Of a stretch of 64,000 bases of DNA, positions 1 through 9,075 are shown piece after piece; the stretch's first letter is position 1; each line of letters starts with the position of its first letter. The DNA is from Tenacibaculum larymnensis (GTDB lineage: Bacteria; Bacteroidota; Bacteroidia; Flavobacteriales; Flavobacteriaceae). The stretch spans positions 124,001 to 188,000 of the forward strand of contig NZ_JAIWJY010000002.1 in NCBI RefSeq assembly GCF_028829235.1. Reading direction: 5' to 3'. The notes under the pieces are model-generated. The model did no database searches. It saw nothing but the letters and a program-made list of their open reading frames with translations, and had not been told where the DNA came from. A program made the translations under genes and the position numbers.

Positions 1-197
1 TGCTTTTGAATGACGATGACCCAATAAACTTTTATAAAAGTGATAAAAGTGGTCGTTGGTGGATGGAAATAAATTTAATATCGAATAATAAACACAAAAG
101 ACATGCGTTAATACCATGTAACTATCGAGATTATGAACAAGCGTTGCAGCAAAAAACACCAGAGAGGTGGTATAAAGCACTGCAAAAGCTTGTTTAG
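1..197 (+). CDS. formimidoylglutamase-like (arginase family) protein, C-terminal fragment
   Basis: Only the last 64 or so codons lie in the window; the gene begins upstream. The frame is open from the first bases to the TAG at 195-197. The piece contains GRWWMEI and IPCNYRDYEQA followed by PERWYKALQKL, a tail I associate with flavobacterial formimidoylglutamase (HutG-like) proteins, which often lie next to gldK. The catalytic arginase core and metal ligands are outside the window, so function rests on the tail alone. The in-frame TTG at position 6 is not a believable start. Identity is an inference. Confidence 0.55.
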   Translation, partial: LLNDDDPINFYKSDKSGRWWMEINLISNNKHKRHALIPCNYRDYEQALQQKTPERWYKALQKLV

Positions 198-236
198 GAG
201 AAAGTTGTATGTTCTGTAAAAAATAATAACTCGTAA

Positions 237-267
237 TTGTTTTTTAATAAAAAAAATAATAGGTTTA
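237..267 (+). promoter_or_regulatory. candidate promoter of the gldKLMN run
   Basis: TTG at 237-239, a 20-base spacer and TAGGTTTA at 260-267 match the Bacteroidota -33/-7 pattern (TTG, about 19-21 bases, TAnnTTTG) with one mismatch. The predicted start of transcription is about 20 bases before the gldK ATG at 294. Confidence 0.35.
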
Positions 268-293
268 CGCCTCTTTTATAAGAAAGATATAAT

Positions 294-1673
294 ATGAAAA
301 AAATAACAGTACTTGCATTGTTAGCATCTATCATCTACTCTTGTGGTTCAAGTGGAGATAGAGGAGAATTGGTAGGAGTAAAGTCTAAAAGAAAATGGTT
401 TGCGGAGAAACCATATGGAATGGCTAAAATCCCAGGAGGATCTTTTACTATGGGTAAACAAGATGAAGATCCTATGGGAGCTATGAACGCTCCAACTAAG
501 ACTGTTACTGTACAACCATTTTATATGGATGAAACAGAAATAACGAATAGTGAGTATAAAGCATTTGTTCATTGGGTAAGAGACTCTATTACAAGAACTA
601 AATTAGCCTACCAGGCAGAGTTTGCTTCTTTAGGAGGAGATGATGTAGCTAGTACAGGTAAAAACGCACAAGGAATTCAATTATACGCTTTTGGATCAAA
701 AGATACAGTAAATGAAACTCCGTATGAAAAATATATGCGTGAAAATTACTACGAGTTAGGAGAAGGGTTAGACTCTTTGAAGCCATTAAATTGGGAAGAG
801 GAACTTATTTGGGATTCTCAAGAGTATCCTGATGCAGATTATGTAGAAGTAATGGATTCTCTGTATATAAAGAAAGATGAAGCTTTAAATGGAATTAGAA
901 CATTCAATACAAAGTTATTAAACTATAGATACTACTGGTTCGATAATGAAGCTGCAGCTAGAACAGGTAAAAATAGAAAAGACTTCTTAAGAGACGAGGT
1001 TATTAATGTTTACCCAGATACAACAGTATGGATTAAAGATTTTAACTATTCATATAATGATCCAATGCATCAAGAATACTTTGGACACAAGGCATATGAA
1101 AACTATCCTGTGGTTGGAGTGACATGGAATCAAGCAAAAGCATTTTGTCACTGGAGAACTCAAACAAAAAACAACTTCCAAAGATCAAGAAAAAAATTAG
1201 GTTTAGTACCAGCATTCAGATTACCAACTGAAGCTGAATGGGAATATGCTGCCCGTGGTGGTTTAGACTATGGTAAATACCCTTGGGGTGGACCAAGTAC
1301 AACAAGCGATAGAGGATGTTTCTTAGCCAACTTTAAGCCAGTTCGTGGTGATTATGCTGCAGATGGTGCTTTATATACAGTTGAAGCTATGTCATACAAC
1401 CCTAATGAGTACGGACTGTTTAATATGGCAGGTAATGTTTCTGAATGGACAAATACAGCTTATAACCAAATGTCTTACTACATGGGATCTACAATGAACC
1501 CTAACGTAGAGATAAAAGAAAACAGAAGAAAGATTATCCGTGGAGGATCTTGGAAAGATGTAGCATACTTTTTAGAAGTAAGTTCTCGTGATTGGGAATA
1601 TGCAGATACAGCAAGAAGTTATATTGGATTTAGAACAGTACAAGATTATTTAGGTACCAATAAAAGTAATTAA
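294..1673 (+). CDS. gldK: GldK, T9SS/gliding outer-membrane ring lipoprotein
   Basis: 459 aa. A lipoprotein signal ends at Cys17 (IYSC), so the protein should be lipid-anchored in the outer membrane. The rest is an FGE/sulfatase-modifying-factor fold: IPGGSFTMG near residue 46, RLPTEAEWEYAARGG near 300, GNVSEW and RGGSWKD near the C-terminus, and the closing GFRTV. In known type IX secretion systems GldK (PorK) forms a periplasmic ring with GldN and supports both protein secretion and gliding. The FGE-like fold is structural here, not catalytic, as known for the family. It is first of four co-oriented genes in the canonical order K-L-M-N. Confidence 0.96.
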   Translation: MKKITVLALLASIIYSCGSSGDRGELVGVKSKRKWFAEKPYGMAKIPGGSFTMGKQDEDPMGAMNAPTKTVTVQPFYMDETEITNSEYKAFVHWVRDSITRTKLAYQAEFASLGGDDVASTGKNAQGIQLYAFGSKDTVNETPYEKYMRENYYELGEGLDSLKPLNWEEELIWDSQEYPDADYVEVMDSLYIKKDEALNGIRTFNTKLLNYRYYWFDNEAAARTGKNRKDFLRDEVINVYPDTTVWIKDFNYSYNDPMHQEYFGHKAYENYPVVGVTWNQAKAFCHWRTQTKNNFQRSRKKLGLVPAFRLPTEAEWEYAARGGLDYGKYPWGGPSTTSDRGCFLANFKPVRGDYAADGALYTVEAMSYNPNEYGLFNMAGNVSEWTNTAYNQMSYYMGSTMNPNVEIKENRRKIIRGGSWKDVAYFLEVSSRDWEYADTARSYIGFRTVQDYLGTNKSN

Positions 1674-1723
1674 CAAGAAAACAAGAATAAATATTAATCC
1701 CCAAAATTTAAAAATCAAGAATT

Positions 1724-2365
1724 ATGGCACAATCAAAATCAACGAAGAAAATGTTCAATATGGCTTACGGTTTAGGAGCCGCAGTAGTTATCATTGGAGC
1801 ATTATTTAAAATTTTACACTGGCCTTTTGGAAATGAAGTATTAATGGTAGGTATGATTGTTGAAGCAGCAGTTTTCGCATTGTCAGCGTTTGAAGCAGTT
1901 GAAGACGATTTAGATTGGACAAAAGTATACCCAGAGTTAGCAGATGGTCAATCATTAGGAGGTAAAAAAGGTAAAGAAGCATCTCCAGAAGAAGCACAAA
2001 GCATGTTATCTCAAAAATTAGATAATATCTTAAGCGAAGCTAAATTAGATGCTCAATTAGTATCTCGTTTAGGAGATAGCATTAAAAACTTCCAAGGAGC
2101 AGTAGAGCCATTAGCTTCAGCTTCTCAATCAATTTCAGCTACTAATAGCTACAATGAGCAAATGTCTAGAGCAGCAGCTCAAATGGAGTCTTTAAATAGT
2201 TTATATCAAACACAAGTAGAAAATGCTAGTAAACAAGCTGATTTAAATTCTGCTATGGTAGAAAATTCTCAACGTTTACAAGAGCAAATGCAGTCATTAG
2301 CAACAAATTTATCTTCATTAAATGGAGTTTATGGAGGAATGTTAACTGCAATGTCTAACAAATAA
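1724..2365 (+). CDS. gldL: GldL, inner-membrane stator of the T9SS/gliding motor
   Basis: 213 aa. Two transmembrane helices, about residues 12-31 and 37-57, are followed by a long helical cytoplasmic tail rich in Gln, Ser and Ala. Charged residues inside or beside the helices (Lys29, His32, Glu47) are of the type known to matter for proton-driven rotation in GldL. With GldM it forms the proton-powered motor that drives secretion and gliding. It lies 50 bases after gldK and 43 bases before gldM. The stop codon overlaps the left arm of an inverted repeat that ends at the gldM ATG. Confidence 0.96.
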   Translation: MAQSKSTKKMFNMAYGLGAAVVIIGALFKILHWPFGNEVLMVGMIVEAAVFALSAFEAVEDDLDWTKVYPELADGQSLGGKKGKEASPEEAQSMLSQKLDNILSEAKLDAQLVSRLGDSIKNFQGAVEPLASASQSISATNSYNEQMSRAAAQMESLNSLYQTQVENASKQADLNSAMVENSQRLQEQMQSLATNLSSLNGVYGGMLTAMSNK

Positions 2366-2408
2366 TTAATTAGTTTATCTAATTTATTAACTAAACAAAC
2401 TAATTAAT
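2365..2408 (+). promoter_or_regulatory. perfect 12-bp inverted repeat between gldL and gldM
   Basis: ATTAATTAGTTT at 2365-2376 is perfectly complementary to AAACTAATTAAT at 2397-2408; the right arm ends one base before the gldM ATG. The left arm can alternatively pair through TTAGTT (2370-2375) with AACTAA (2389-2394) in the loop, so two mutually exclusive hairpins are possible. It has no U-tract, so it is not a standard terminator. A role in gldM translation is inference. Confidence 0.5.
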
Positions 2409-3944
2409 ATGGCAGGAGGACAACTATCACCAAGGCAGAAGATGATTAACCTTATGTACTTAGTGTTTATTGCAATGTTAGCAATGAACATGAGTAAAGA
2501 GGTATTATCAGCCTTTGGATTAATGAATGAAAAGTTAACAGTAGCAAACGAAAAGGCTACTGAGAAAAATAAAACAGCTTACGAAACGTTAGCTCAAAAG
2601 GCAGCTGAACAAAAGAAGCAGTATGGTGAAGCTAAAGAGAAAACAGATAAGTTAAAAGTAGCTGCAGATGAATTATATGCTTATGTAGGAGATTTAAAAA
2701 GTCAGATGACTGGTGATTTAGAAGACAAGCAAGCATATGAAACAATGGATAAGTCTAAGTTTTTAGATGAGTTATTCTTTAAAGGGGGTAAAATATCAAA
2801 AGCAGGACAAGAGTTTGTTGCTAAGATAGATGCTTTCAGAAATGATGCAGTAACTGCTTTAGAAGGTACAGAAGTAGCAGGTGTTATAGCTGCTCGTTTT
2901 AATACTGACAAAGTAGAAAATAAAGATGGTAAGAAAATTGACTGGTTAAAATATCACTTTGAAGGATTTCCTTTAATTGCATCTTTAACTAAGTTAACTC
3001 AAATCCAGGCAGATATTAAAGCAACTGAGTCTGATGCTTTAACAGCATTATTACAAGGAGAGTTACAAAGTGCTGTGTCTATGACCAAGTATGAAGCAAT
3101 GGTTGTTTTTGACAAGAGCGCTTATTATCCAGGAGAAAACTTATCTGGTAGAATTGTATTAGGTAAGAAAGACCCTAATTTAACTGCAGAGAAAGTTATT
3201 ATCAACGATGAAGAAGTTGAGCAAGAAAAAATTCAAGCAGGACAAGTTATTTTAGACGGACCAGCAGGAAATGTTGGAGATAAGGAGTTAAAAGGAGAGT
3301 TCCAATTTAAAGAAGGAGATTCTATTGTAAAGATAGATATCAAAGGAGCTTATGCAGTAATTCCTAGACCAAATGAGGCTTTAGTTTCTGCAGATAAAAT
3401 GAACGTAGTATATCGTGGTTTAGCTAACCCGTTAACTATCTCTATTCCAGGAGTACCAGGAAACAAAGTTTCTGCAAGAGCTCCAGGATTAAAAAGAGTT
3501 AGAGGAGATAAGTATACTATGTACCCAGGTAAAGGAAGTGAAGTTAACATCGTAGTTACAGGAACTCCAACTGGAGCATCAAAAGGTGTACGTTCTGTTA
3601 AGAAATTTAGAATTAAAGACATACCACCAGCAGTTGGTATGGTAAGAGGACAATATGGTACTGTAAAAATGCCAAAAGCAAGTTTAGGAAGAATAAGTGT
3701 TGCAGCTGGTTTACCAGACTTCTTATTCGATTTAAAACTAAACGTATCTAGCTTTAAAATTAAAGTACCAGGTCAAGTTGCTATCCCTGTAAGCGGAAGA
3801 GGTTTAAACTCTAGAGCAAAAGCAGCAATTAGTAAGGCAAGAAGACATGATGTTATTACGATTTTTGATATCAAAGCATCAGTTTCTGGATCTAATTATA
3901 GAATCAAGAAAGTATTGCCTGTTAGTGTAGAAATTACAAATTAA
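2409..3944 (+). CDS. gldM: GldM, T9SS/gliding motor rotor spanning the periplasm
   Basis: 511 aa. One N-terminal transmembrane helix (about residues 12-32) is followed by a helical, Lys/Glu-rich segment to about residue 110 and then a beta-rich periplasmic region. This matches GldM (PorM), whose dimer crosses the GldL pentamer and carries energy through four periplasmic domains to the GldK/GldN ring. ATG at 2409 directly follows the inverted repeat. Gene order and length are canonical. I see no truncation or frameshift. Confidence 0.96.
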   Translation: MAGGQLSPRQKMINLMYLVFIAMLAMNMSKEVLSAFGLMNEKLTVANEKATEKNKTAYETLAQKAAEQKKQYGEAKEKTDKLKVAADELYAYVGDLKSQMTGDLEDKQAYETMDKSKFLDELFFKGGKISKAGQEFVAKIDAFRNDAVTALEGTEVAGVIAARFNTDKVENKDGKKIDWLKYHFEGFPLIASLTKLTQIQADIKATESDALTALLQGELQSAVSMTKYEAMVVFDKSAYYPGENLSGRIVLGKKDPNLTAEKVIINDEEVEQEKIQAGQVILDGPAGNVGDKELKGEFQFKEGDSIVKIDIKGAYAVIPRPNEALVSADKMNVVYRGLANPLTISIPGVPGNKVSARAPGLKRVRGDKYTMYPGKGSEVNIVVTGTPTGASKGVRSVKKFRIKDIPPAVGMVRGQYGTVKMPKASLGRISVAAGLPDFLFDLKLNVSSFKIKVPGQVAIPVSGRGLNSRAKAAISKARRHDVITIFDIKASVSGSNYRIKKVLPVSVEITN

Positions 3945-3962
3945 TAAGTAAAATAAGAAAGT

Positions 3963-4823
3963 ATGAATTGGAAGCGTTTTTATATGGTTTTATTCGCGTT
4001 TGCGGCAACAAGCTATGCAAGTGCACAAGCTAACCTTTTAAATGCTAAAAAGGTAGATGAAATTGGAGTTAAATCTGAAGCTCAAATCGCTTCAGAAGAT
4101 GACAAACCACTTCCTTATGGCTATATTAGTGATAGAGATGTATTGTGGTCTAAAGTGGTGTGGGAGTATGTAGATTTAAACCAAAAAATAAATCTTCCTT
4201 ATTACTACCCAATTGATACTATGAATGCTGGGTTAACTAGACGTTCTCTATTTGATACTCTTTTAAAAGGTATTAAAAATGGTGAAATAACAGAGGTTTA
4301 TAATGACTCTTATTTTACTACCAAAATAGGAATGGAAGAGGTTAAAATGATGACGTATAACGAACGTCAGAATGGAGATTATGTAGACCCTTATTTTGTA
4401 AAATCTGAAGATATCAAAGGATACATGTTAAAAGGTATTTGGTATTTTGACAAACGTCAAGGTGAATTAAAGTATCGTTTATTAGCATTAGCACCTATGG
4501 GACCAGATGTACAGGTTATGGGAGTAGAAGAAATTGATGACAGCGAAAATGTTTATGAGTTATTTTGGGTGTTTTTCCCAGCAGCTAGACAAACATTGCA
4601 TGAATCAAAAGTATTTAATCCAGAAAATTCAGCGCAACCACTTTCTTATGATAACTTGTTAAATGCAAGACGCTTTAACTCAACTATTTTGAAGGAAGAG
4701 AATATTTATGGAGATAGATCTATAAAAGATTATGTTCGTGGAAACTCTTTATTCCAGTTGTTAGAAGCAAACAGAATTAAAGAAGGTATCCGTAATAGAG
4801 AAATGGATATGTGGAATTATTAA
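3963..4823 (+). CDS. gldN: GldN, T9SS/gliding periplasmic ring protein
   Basis: 286 aa. It starts with a Sec signal (about residues 1-21, ending ASAQA) and has no lipobox, as expected for the periplasmic partner of lipoprotein GldK. The mature part contains the typical W-rich block near residues 44-55 and LKGIWYFDKRQGELKYR near 145-160. It completes the gldKLMN cluster; the gap to gldM is 18 bases and a strong hairpin terminator follows 18 bases after the stop. Confidence 0.95.
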   Translation: MNWKRFYMVLFAFAATSYASAQANLLNAKKVDEIGVKSEAQIASEDDKPLPYGYISDRDVLWSKVVWEYVDLNQKINLPYYYPIDTMNAGLTRRSLFDTLLKGIKNGEITEVYNDSYFTTKIGMEEVKMMTYNERQNGDYVDPYFVKSEDIKGYMLKGIWYFDKRQGELKYRLLALAPMGPDVQVMGVEEIDDSENVYELFWVFFPAARQTLHESKVFNPENSAQPLSYDNLLNARRFNSTILKEENIYGDRSIKDYVRGNSLFQLLEANRIKEGIRNREMDMWNY

Positions 4824-4840
4824 TATTCCTTTATATATAA

Positions 4841-4875
4841 ACAAAAAAGAGCTTGCATTGCAAGCTCTTTTTTGT
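4841..4875. terminator. strong, symmetrical intrinsic terminator after gldN
   Basis: A-rich left arm, GAGCTTG paired with CAAGCTC, then TTTTTTGTTG. Because A and T tracts flank both sides it could work in either direction, but it closes the gldKLMN transcript. Confidence 0.85.
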
Positions 4876-4898
4876 TGTAATAATAGTACTTTTGAACT

Positions 4899-5948
4899 AT
4901 GAATAAAGAGGTAGATTATATTATTGTTGGTTTAGGCTTATCAGGAATAGCTTTTGCAGAACAATTAATTAAAAATAATAAAAGCTTTATAGTTTTTGAA
5001 AACAACTCACAAGTTTCTTCTGTAGTTGCTGGTGGAGTATACAATCCTGTAATTTTAAAAAGATTTACACCGGTTTGGAATGGGCATGAACAACTAGAAA
5101 AAGCAATTCCTTTTTATCAAGAGTTAGAAGAAAAGTTACAAGTTACCTTAGATTATAAATTTATCACTAAAAAAGTATTCACCAGTGTAGGAGACGAAAA
5201 TAATTGGTTCATAGCTTCTGATAAACCTATGTTGTCAAACTATATGAATCCAAAAATTTCAAAAGAAAAAATCAAAGGAATTATAGGTGATTATGGATTT
5301 GGAGAACTAAAAGGTACAGGGAGAGTTGACACGCCTTTATTAGTGAAAGCCTATAAAGAATATATCAAATCATTAAAAAGTCTCGTAGAGCAAGCTTTTG
5401 ACTATTCAAAAGTAGAGATTTCAGAAGATAAAGTCAGCTATGATAACATCACGGCAAAAAGAATAGTGTTTAGCGAGGGTTTTGGTTTGAAGAAAAATCC
5501 TTTTTTTAATTATTTGCCTCTAAATGGAACCAAAGGAGAAACCATAACAATTCATGCTCCCGAACTACAAATAGATTTTTTATTAAAAGGAAGTGTTTTT
5601 GTTATGCCATTAGGTAATGATACTTATAAAGTAGGAGCAACTTTTAATTGGACAGACAAAACTTCTATTCCAACTGTAGAGGGTAGAAAAGAATTAGAAG
5701 AAAAACTACAAAAAATAATATCGGTTCCGTATATCGTTATCGAACAATCAGCAGGAATACGTCCTACGGTAAAAGACAGACGACCTCTAGTAGGAAAACA
5801 TCCACAATACTCAAAATTAGCTGTTTTAAACGGTTTAGGAACGAGAGGTGTAATGATTGCACCAACTGTTGCTGAAAACTTGTTCAATCATCTAGAAAAG
5901 GGTGAAGAATTAGATAATGAAATAAATATAAAAAGGTTCGTTGAATAA
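4899..5948 (+). CDS. NAD(P)/FAD-dependent oxidoreductase, DAO-like
   Basis: 349 aa. The N-terminus DYIIVGLGLSGIAFAEQL is a Rossmann dinucleotide-binding motif, and GIRPTVKDRRPLVG near residue 290 followed by NGLGTRGVMIAP resembles the C-terminal FAD-contact motif of D-amino-acid-oxidase-type (DAO) proteins. No signal peptide, so probably cytoplasmic or peripheral. The substrate is unknown. It follows gldN behind a terminator, so it should be a separate transcription unit. The final codons and stop are part of a terminator stem. Confidence 0.8.
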   Translation: MNKEVDYIIVGLGLSGIAFAEQLIKNNKSFIVFENNSQVSSVVAGGVYNPVILKRFTPVWNGHEQLEKAIPFYQELEEKLQVTLDYKFITKKVFTSVGDENNWFIASDKPMLSNYMNPKISKEKIKGIIGDYGFGELKGTGRVDTPLLVKAYKEYIKSLKSLVEQAFDYSKVEISEDKVSYDNITAKRIVFSEGFGLKKNPFFNYLPLNGTKGETITIHAPELQIDFLLKGSVFVMPLGNDTYKVGATFNWTDKTSIPTVEGRKELEEKLQKIISVPYIVIEQSAGIRPTVKDRRPLVGKHPQYSKLAVLNGLGTRGVMIAPTVAENLFNHLEKGEELDNEINIKRFVE

Positions 5949-5959
5949 CGAACCTTTTT
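5930..5959. terminator. bidirectional terminator overlapping the oxidoreductase stop codon
   Basis: AAAAAGGTTCGTT pairs with AACGAACCTTTTT around a short loop. The TAA stop at 5946-5948 lies in the loop/right arm. It separates convergent genes ending at 5948 (+) and 6004 (-). Confidence 0.8.
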
Positions 5960-6003
5960 ATATTCTTATATTTTAGGAAATAGTAAGTTTATCCCTTGTA
6001 AAA

Positions 6004-6399
6004 TTATTTTTCTGATTGTAATTCTTTAGCATCCTTTTTATAACTCACAAAAAGGTTTATCCAAATAATTCTTGAAAGTCTTAGTGTAATAGGTGTTAAA
6101 ATTAATGAAACAACTATAATAGCTATAAAACTATGCAAAATTGATAAGCCAATAAACATTTTAGCAATAATAAAAATAGCAACAAAAAGAGCCACGGCAA
6201 GTGCATAATTTACGTACATGGCACCAAAGAAAAAAGAAGGTTCCATCATATATTTTAAATTACATTTAGGGCAATTTTCGTGTAAAGTTGTAACTTTTTT
6301 CGGGTTGAAGTTAAGCTTGTATTTAAAAAAATCTCCCTCATGGCAACGAGGACATTTATTATTAAAAATACTATACAATTTACTTCCTTTTCCAAACAT
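6004..6399 (-). CDS. DUF983 family small membrane protein with zinc-ribbon
   Basis: 131 aa. Two CxxC pairs (Cys16/Cys19 and Cys43/Cys46) form a likely zinc ribbon at the cytoplasmic N-terminus. MEPSFFFGAMYVNYA then leads into two transmembrane helices (about 56-80 and 82-105). This layout is that of DUF983; the molecular role is not known. It is divergent from the ABC-F gene and convergent with the oxidoreductase. Confidence 0.85.
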   Translation of the reverse strand: MFGKGSKLYSIFNNKCPRCHEGDFFKYKLNFNPKKVTTLHENCPKCNLKYMMEPSFFFGAMYVNYALAVALFVAIFIIAKMFIGLSILHSFIAIIVVSLILTPITLRLSRIIWINLFVSYKKDAKELQSEK

Positions 6400-6439
6400 T
6401 TCTTCTAGGTATTAAGTTCAATTAACTATTTGCTTTTTG

Positions 6440-6447
6440 TAAGTTTG
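6440..6447 (+). promoter_or_regulatory. candidate -7 element upstream of the ABC-F gene
   Basis: TAAGTTTG matches TAnnTTTG. The predicted RNA start is near 6454, giving a leader of about 65 bases that would contain the palindrome at 6476-6498. A clear -33 element was not seen. Confidence 0.35.
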
Positions 6448-6475
6448 CACAAATTTCAACAAAAATAAAACTCTC

Positions 6476-6498
6476 GTTTGTAACTCTAGTTACAAAAC
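6476..6498 (+). promoter_or_regulatory. palindrome in the ABC-F leader
   Basis: TTTGTAAC (6477-6484), loop TCTA, GTTACAAA (6489-6496): an 8-bp perfect inverted repeat with a tetraloop, 22 bases before the ATG. It could be an operator or a leader hairpin; no T-run follows. Confidence 0.4.
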
Positions 6499-6518
6499 CA
6501 AAGTAATTTGCTAAAAAT

Positions 6519-8435
6519 ATGTTAAACGTACACGATGTATCAGTTTCATTTATGGGAACAGATTTGTTCTCAGGAATCACCTTTAAACTAACAAAAGGAG
6601 ATAGAATAGGATTGATTGGAAAAAATGGAGCAGGAAAATCTACTTTATTAAAAGTGCTATCAAAAGATATTGAGAGCAGCGGAGGGACGTTAGCGTTTGA
6701 TAAAGATGTACGTATTGGTTTTTTACGTCAGGATATTGATTTTGTACACGGAAGAACTATTTTAGAAGAAGCTTACCAAGCATTTACTGAAATAAAAGAA
6801 ATTGAGTTAGAGTTAGACGAGATAAACAGACAATTAGCTGAAAGAACCGATTATGAAAGTGAAGCATATAATCAGCTAATTATTGATTTAAATGAAAAAA
6901 CTGAACGTTACGAATTACTAGGAGGATACAACTATCAGGGTGAAACTGAAAAGATTTTACAAGGACTAGGATTTCAACGAGAAGATTTTGATAAACTAAC
7001 AGATACGTTTTCTGGAGGTTGGCGTATGCGTATTGAGTTAGCAAAATTACTTTTACAAAATAATGATATTTTATTACTCGATGAGCCCACTAACCACTTA
7101 GATATTGAATCTATTATTTGGTTAGAGAACTTCTTAAAAAACTATGCAGGAGCCATAGTATTAGTATCGCATGATAAAATGTTTTTGGATAATGTAACCA
7201 ACCGTACTATAGAAATTTCTTTAGGACAAATTTACGATTATAAAAAACCATATACAGAGTTTTTAAAGTTACGAGCTGAAATCAAAGAAAAGCAATTACA
7301 AGCGCAAAAAAATCAACAAAAAGAAATAGAACACACTGAAAAGCTGATTGAGAAGTTTAGAGCTAAAGCCAACAAAGCTTCCATGGCACAATCCCTTATT
7401 AAAAAACTTGATAAGGTTGAACGTATTGAAGTAGATCAGGACGATAATGCAGTAATGAATGTCCGCTTTGCTATTTCGAAAGAACCTGGTAAAATTATAG
7501 TTGAAGCAGAGGATTTAGCTAAAAGCTACGGCGAAAAAGAGGTGTTGAAGGATGTTAACTTATTGATTGAGCGTAATAGCAGAATTGCTTTTGTTGGTCA
7601 AAACGGACAAGGAAAATCTACTTTAGCCAAAATGATGGTAGGAGAAATTCCATTTGAAGGAAATCTTAAGCTAGGACATAATGTTGAAATAGGATACTTT
7701 GCTCAGAATCAATCGGAAGAATTACCACCTGAGAAGACAGTGCTGGAAATTATGGAAGATGCTGCGAATGATACCAATCGTGTAAAGGTGAGAGACATGT
7801 TAGGAGCCTTTTTGTTTGGTGGAGAAGCAGTAGACAAAAAAGCGAAAGTACTATCAGGAGGAGAAAGGAATCGTTTAGCATTGTGCAAGCTGTTATTATC
7901 GCCTTTTAATGTGCTAATAATGGATGAGCCTACCAACCACTTAGATATTGCCTCAAAAAATGTACTGAAAAAAGCATTACAAAATTTTGATGGAACCTTA
8001 ATCGTCGTATCTCACGACCGTGATTTCTTACAAGGATTAACCACTACGGTTTACGGATTTAAAGACCGAGAAATAAAAGAATATTTAGGTGATATTGATT
8101 ATTTCTTAGAGCAACACAAAATGGAAAGTTTGCGTGATGCTGAGAAAAAAACTGTAGTAAAGGCAGAAAAAGATACATCTAAAAAAGAAGCCTATCAATT
8201 ATCTAAAGAACAAGAAAAGGAACTTAAAAAGTTAAAAAATAGGCTGAATAAAATTGAAACACAAATCGCAGATTTAGAAGCTGAAATAGAAAAAATAGAT
8301 TTAGAGTTAGCTCAAAACTATGATGAAGTGTCTTCACGTCCTAATTTCTTTGAAAACTACAAAGCTAAAAAAGCAAAAGTAGACGAACTGATGGAAGAAT
8401 GGGAGCAAGTAGAGGAGCAGGTTGCTGGGTTTTAG
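6519..8435 (+). CDS. ABC-F family ATPase (Uup/EttA-like)
   Basis: 638 aa, two ABC domains in one chain and no transmembrane helices. Walker A is GKNGAGKST (34-42) in the first and GQNGQGKST in the second. The signatures are FSGGWRMR and LSGGERNR, each followed by DEPTNHLD, the ABC-F hallmark. A charged interdomain linker sits near residues 245-310. The C-terminus (about 560-638) is a Lys/Glu coiled coil as in Uup. Known ABC-F proteins act on ribosomes (translation factors or antibiotic protection) or, for Uup, also in DNA transactions. The subclass cannot be settled by eye; a housekeeping Uup-like role seems likelier than drug resistance. Confidence 0.9.
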   Translation: MLNVHDVSVSFMGTDLFSGITFKLTKGDRIGLIGKNGAGKSTLLKVLSKDIESSGGTLAFDKDVRIGFLRQDIDFVHGRTILEEAYQAFTEIKEIELELDEINRQLAERTDYESEAYNQLIIDLNEKTERYELLGGYNYQGETEKILQGLGFQREDFDKLTDTFSGGWRMRIELAKLLLQNNDILLLDEPTNHLDIESIIWLENFLKNYAGAIVLVSHDKMFLDNVTNRTIEISLGQIYDYKKPYTEFLKLRAEIKEKQLQAQKNQQKEIEHTEKLIEKFRAKANKASMAQSLIKKLDKVERIEVDQDDNAVMNVRFAISKEPGKIIVEAEDLAKSYGEKEVLKDVNLLIERNSRIAFVGQNGQGKSTLAKMMVGEIPFEGNLKLGHNVEIGYFAQNQSEELPPEKTVLEIMEDAANDTNRVKVRDMLGAFLFGGEAVDKKAKVLSGGERNRLALCKLLLSPFNVLIMDEPTNHLDIASKNVLKKALQNFDGTLIVVSHDRDFLQGLTTTVYGFKDREIKEYLGDIDYFLEQHKMESLRDAEKKTVVKAEKDTSKKEAYQLSKEQEKELKKLKNRLNKIETQIADLEAEIEKIDLELAQNYDEVSSRPNFFENYKAKKAKVDELMEEWEQVEEQVAGF

Positions 8436-8518
8436 AAGGTGATTTACTTATATACTTAATTTGAATATATTCTAAGTAAGAAAACCAAAGCAATATTTTT
8501 TTGGATTGTTATAAGTAG

Positions 8519-8926
8519 TTATTTTATTTTCTGTTCCAGTAAGTATTTGATTTCTTTAGATAATCGACAAAGATAATCTCTAGCTATTTCCTCAGCCCCA
8601 TATAAATTATGGAAATCAGTTAGTTTCCGTTTAGGTGTAGTTAATTCATCTTCTATATCTTTAATAAATATTTCAAGATACCTTTTGTCGTGTTGAGCAA
8701 AAGCCAAAGCAATTCGATTAACTTTTTCTTGAGATACTTTTTCTTTTTCAAAAATTATATGATATAGAGGGTGGGAGAAAGAAGAGTCTAGTCTACTTTC
8801 AATTAAAGATTTACCTTTCAATTTTCCATATCCTTGACCACATTTTTTACACTCGCTCGAAAGAATATTATTTGAGTTTAATAAAAATATTAGGGGAGTT
8901 CCACATCTCCAACAAAAATCTTCCAT
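8519..8926 (-). CDS. small zinc-ribbon protein of unknown function
   Basis: 135 aa from the ATG at 8924-8926; a TTG six codons upstream (8944) is less likely. Cys5-x2-Cys8 and Cys26-x2-Cys29 form a probable zinc ribbon (WRCG and KKCGQG). The remainder is mostly charged helix with LSKEIKYLLEQK at the end. I do not recognise a named family. It is a single gene on the opposite strand to the ABC-F gene, in a patch of small, probably variable genes. Confidence 0.6.
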   Translation of the reverse strand: MEDFCWRCGTPLIFLLNSNNILSSECKKCGQGYGKLKGKSLIESRLDSSFSHPLYHIIFEKEKVSQEKVNRIALAFAQHDKRYLEIFIKDIEDELTTPKRKLTDFHNLYGAEEIARDYLCRLSKEIKYLLEQKIK

Positions 8927-8988
8927 AGTTTTAGATATTATCAATAAAGTTTTTTTAGTGTTTTAAGTACCTAATTTAGCAAATGCTA

Positions 8989-9075
8989 TCATTCAATTGT
9001 AATTTCGTTGCTTTCTATTAATAATGGAGTTAACTGATCTTTTAATACACTTTGCTGTGCATAGTTTTTATCCAT
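8989..9075 (-). pseudogene. 28-codon ORF overlapping the SMI1 stop, possible gene remnant
   Basis: ATG at 9073-9075 overlaps the end of the upstream SMI1/KNR4 gene, and the 28-residue product (MDKNYAQQSVLKDQ start, ESNEITIE end) looks protein-like. It may be the tail of a lost downstream gene, or chance. Confidence 0.2.
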
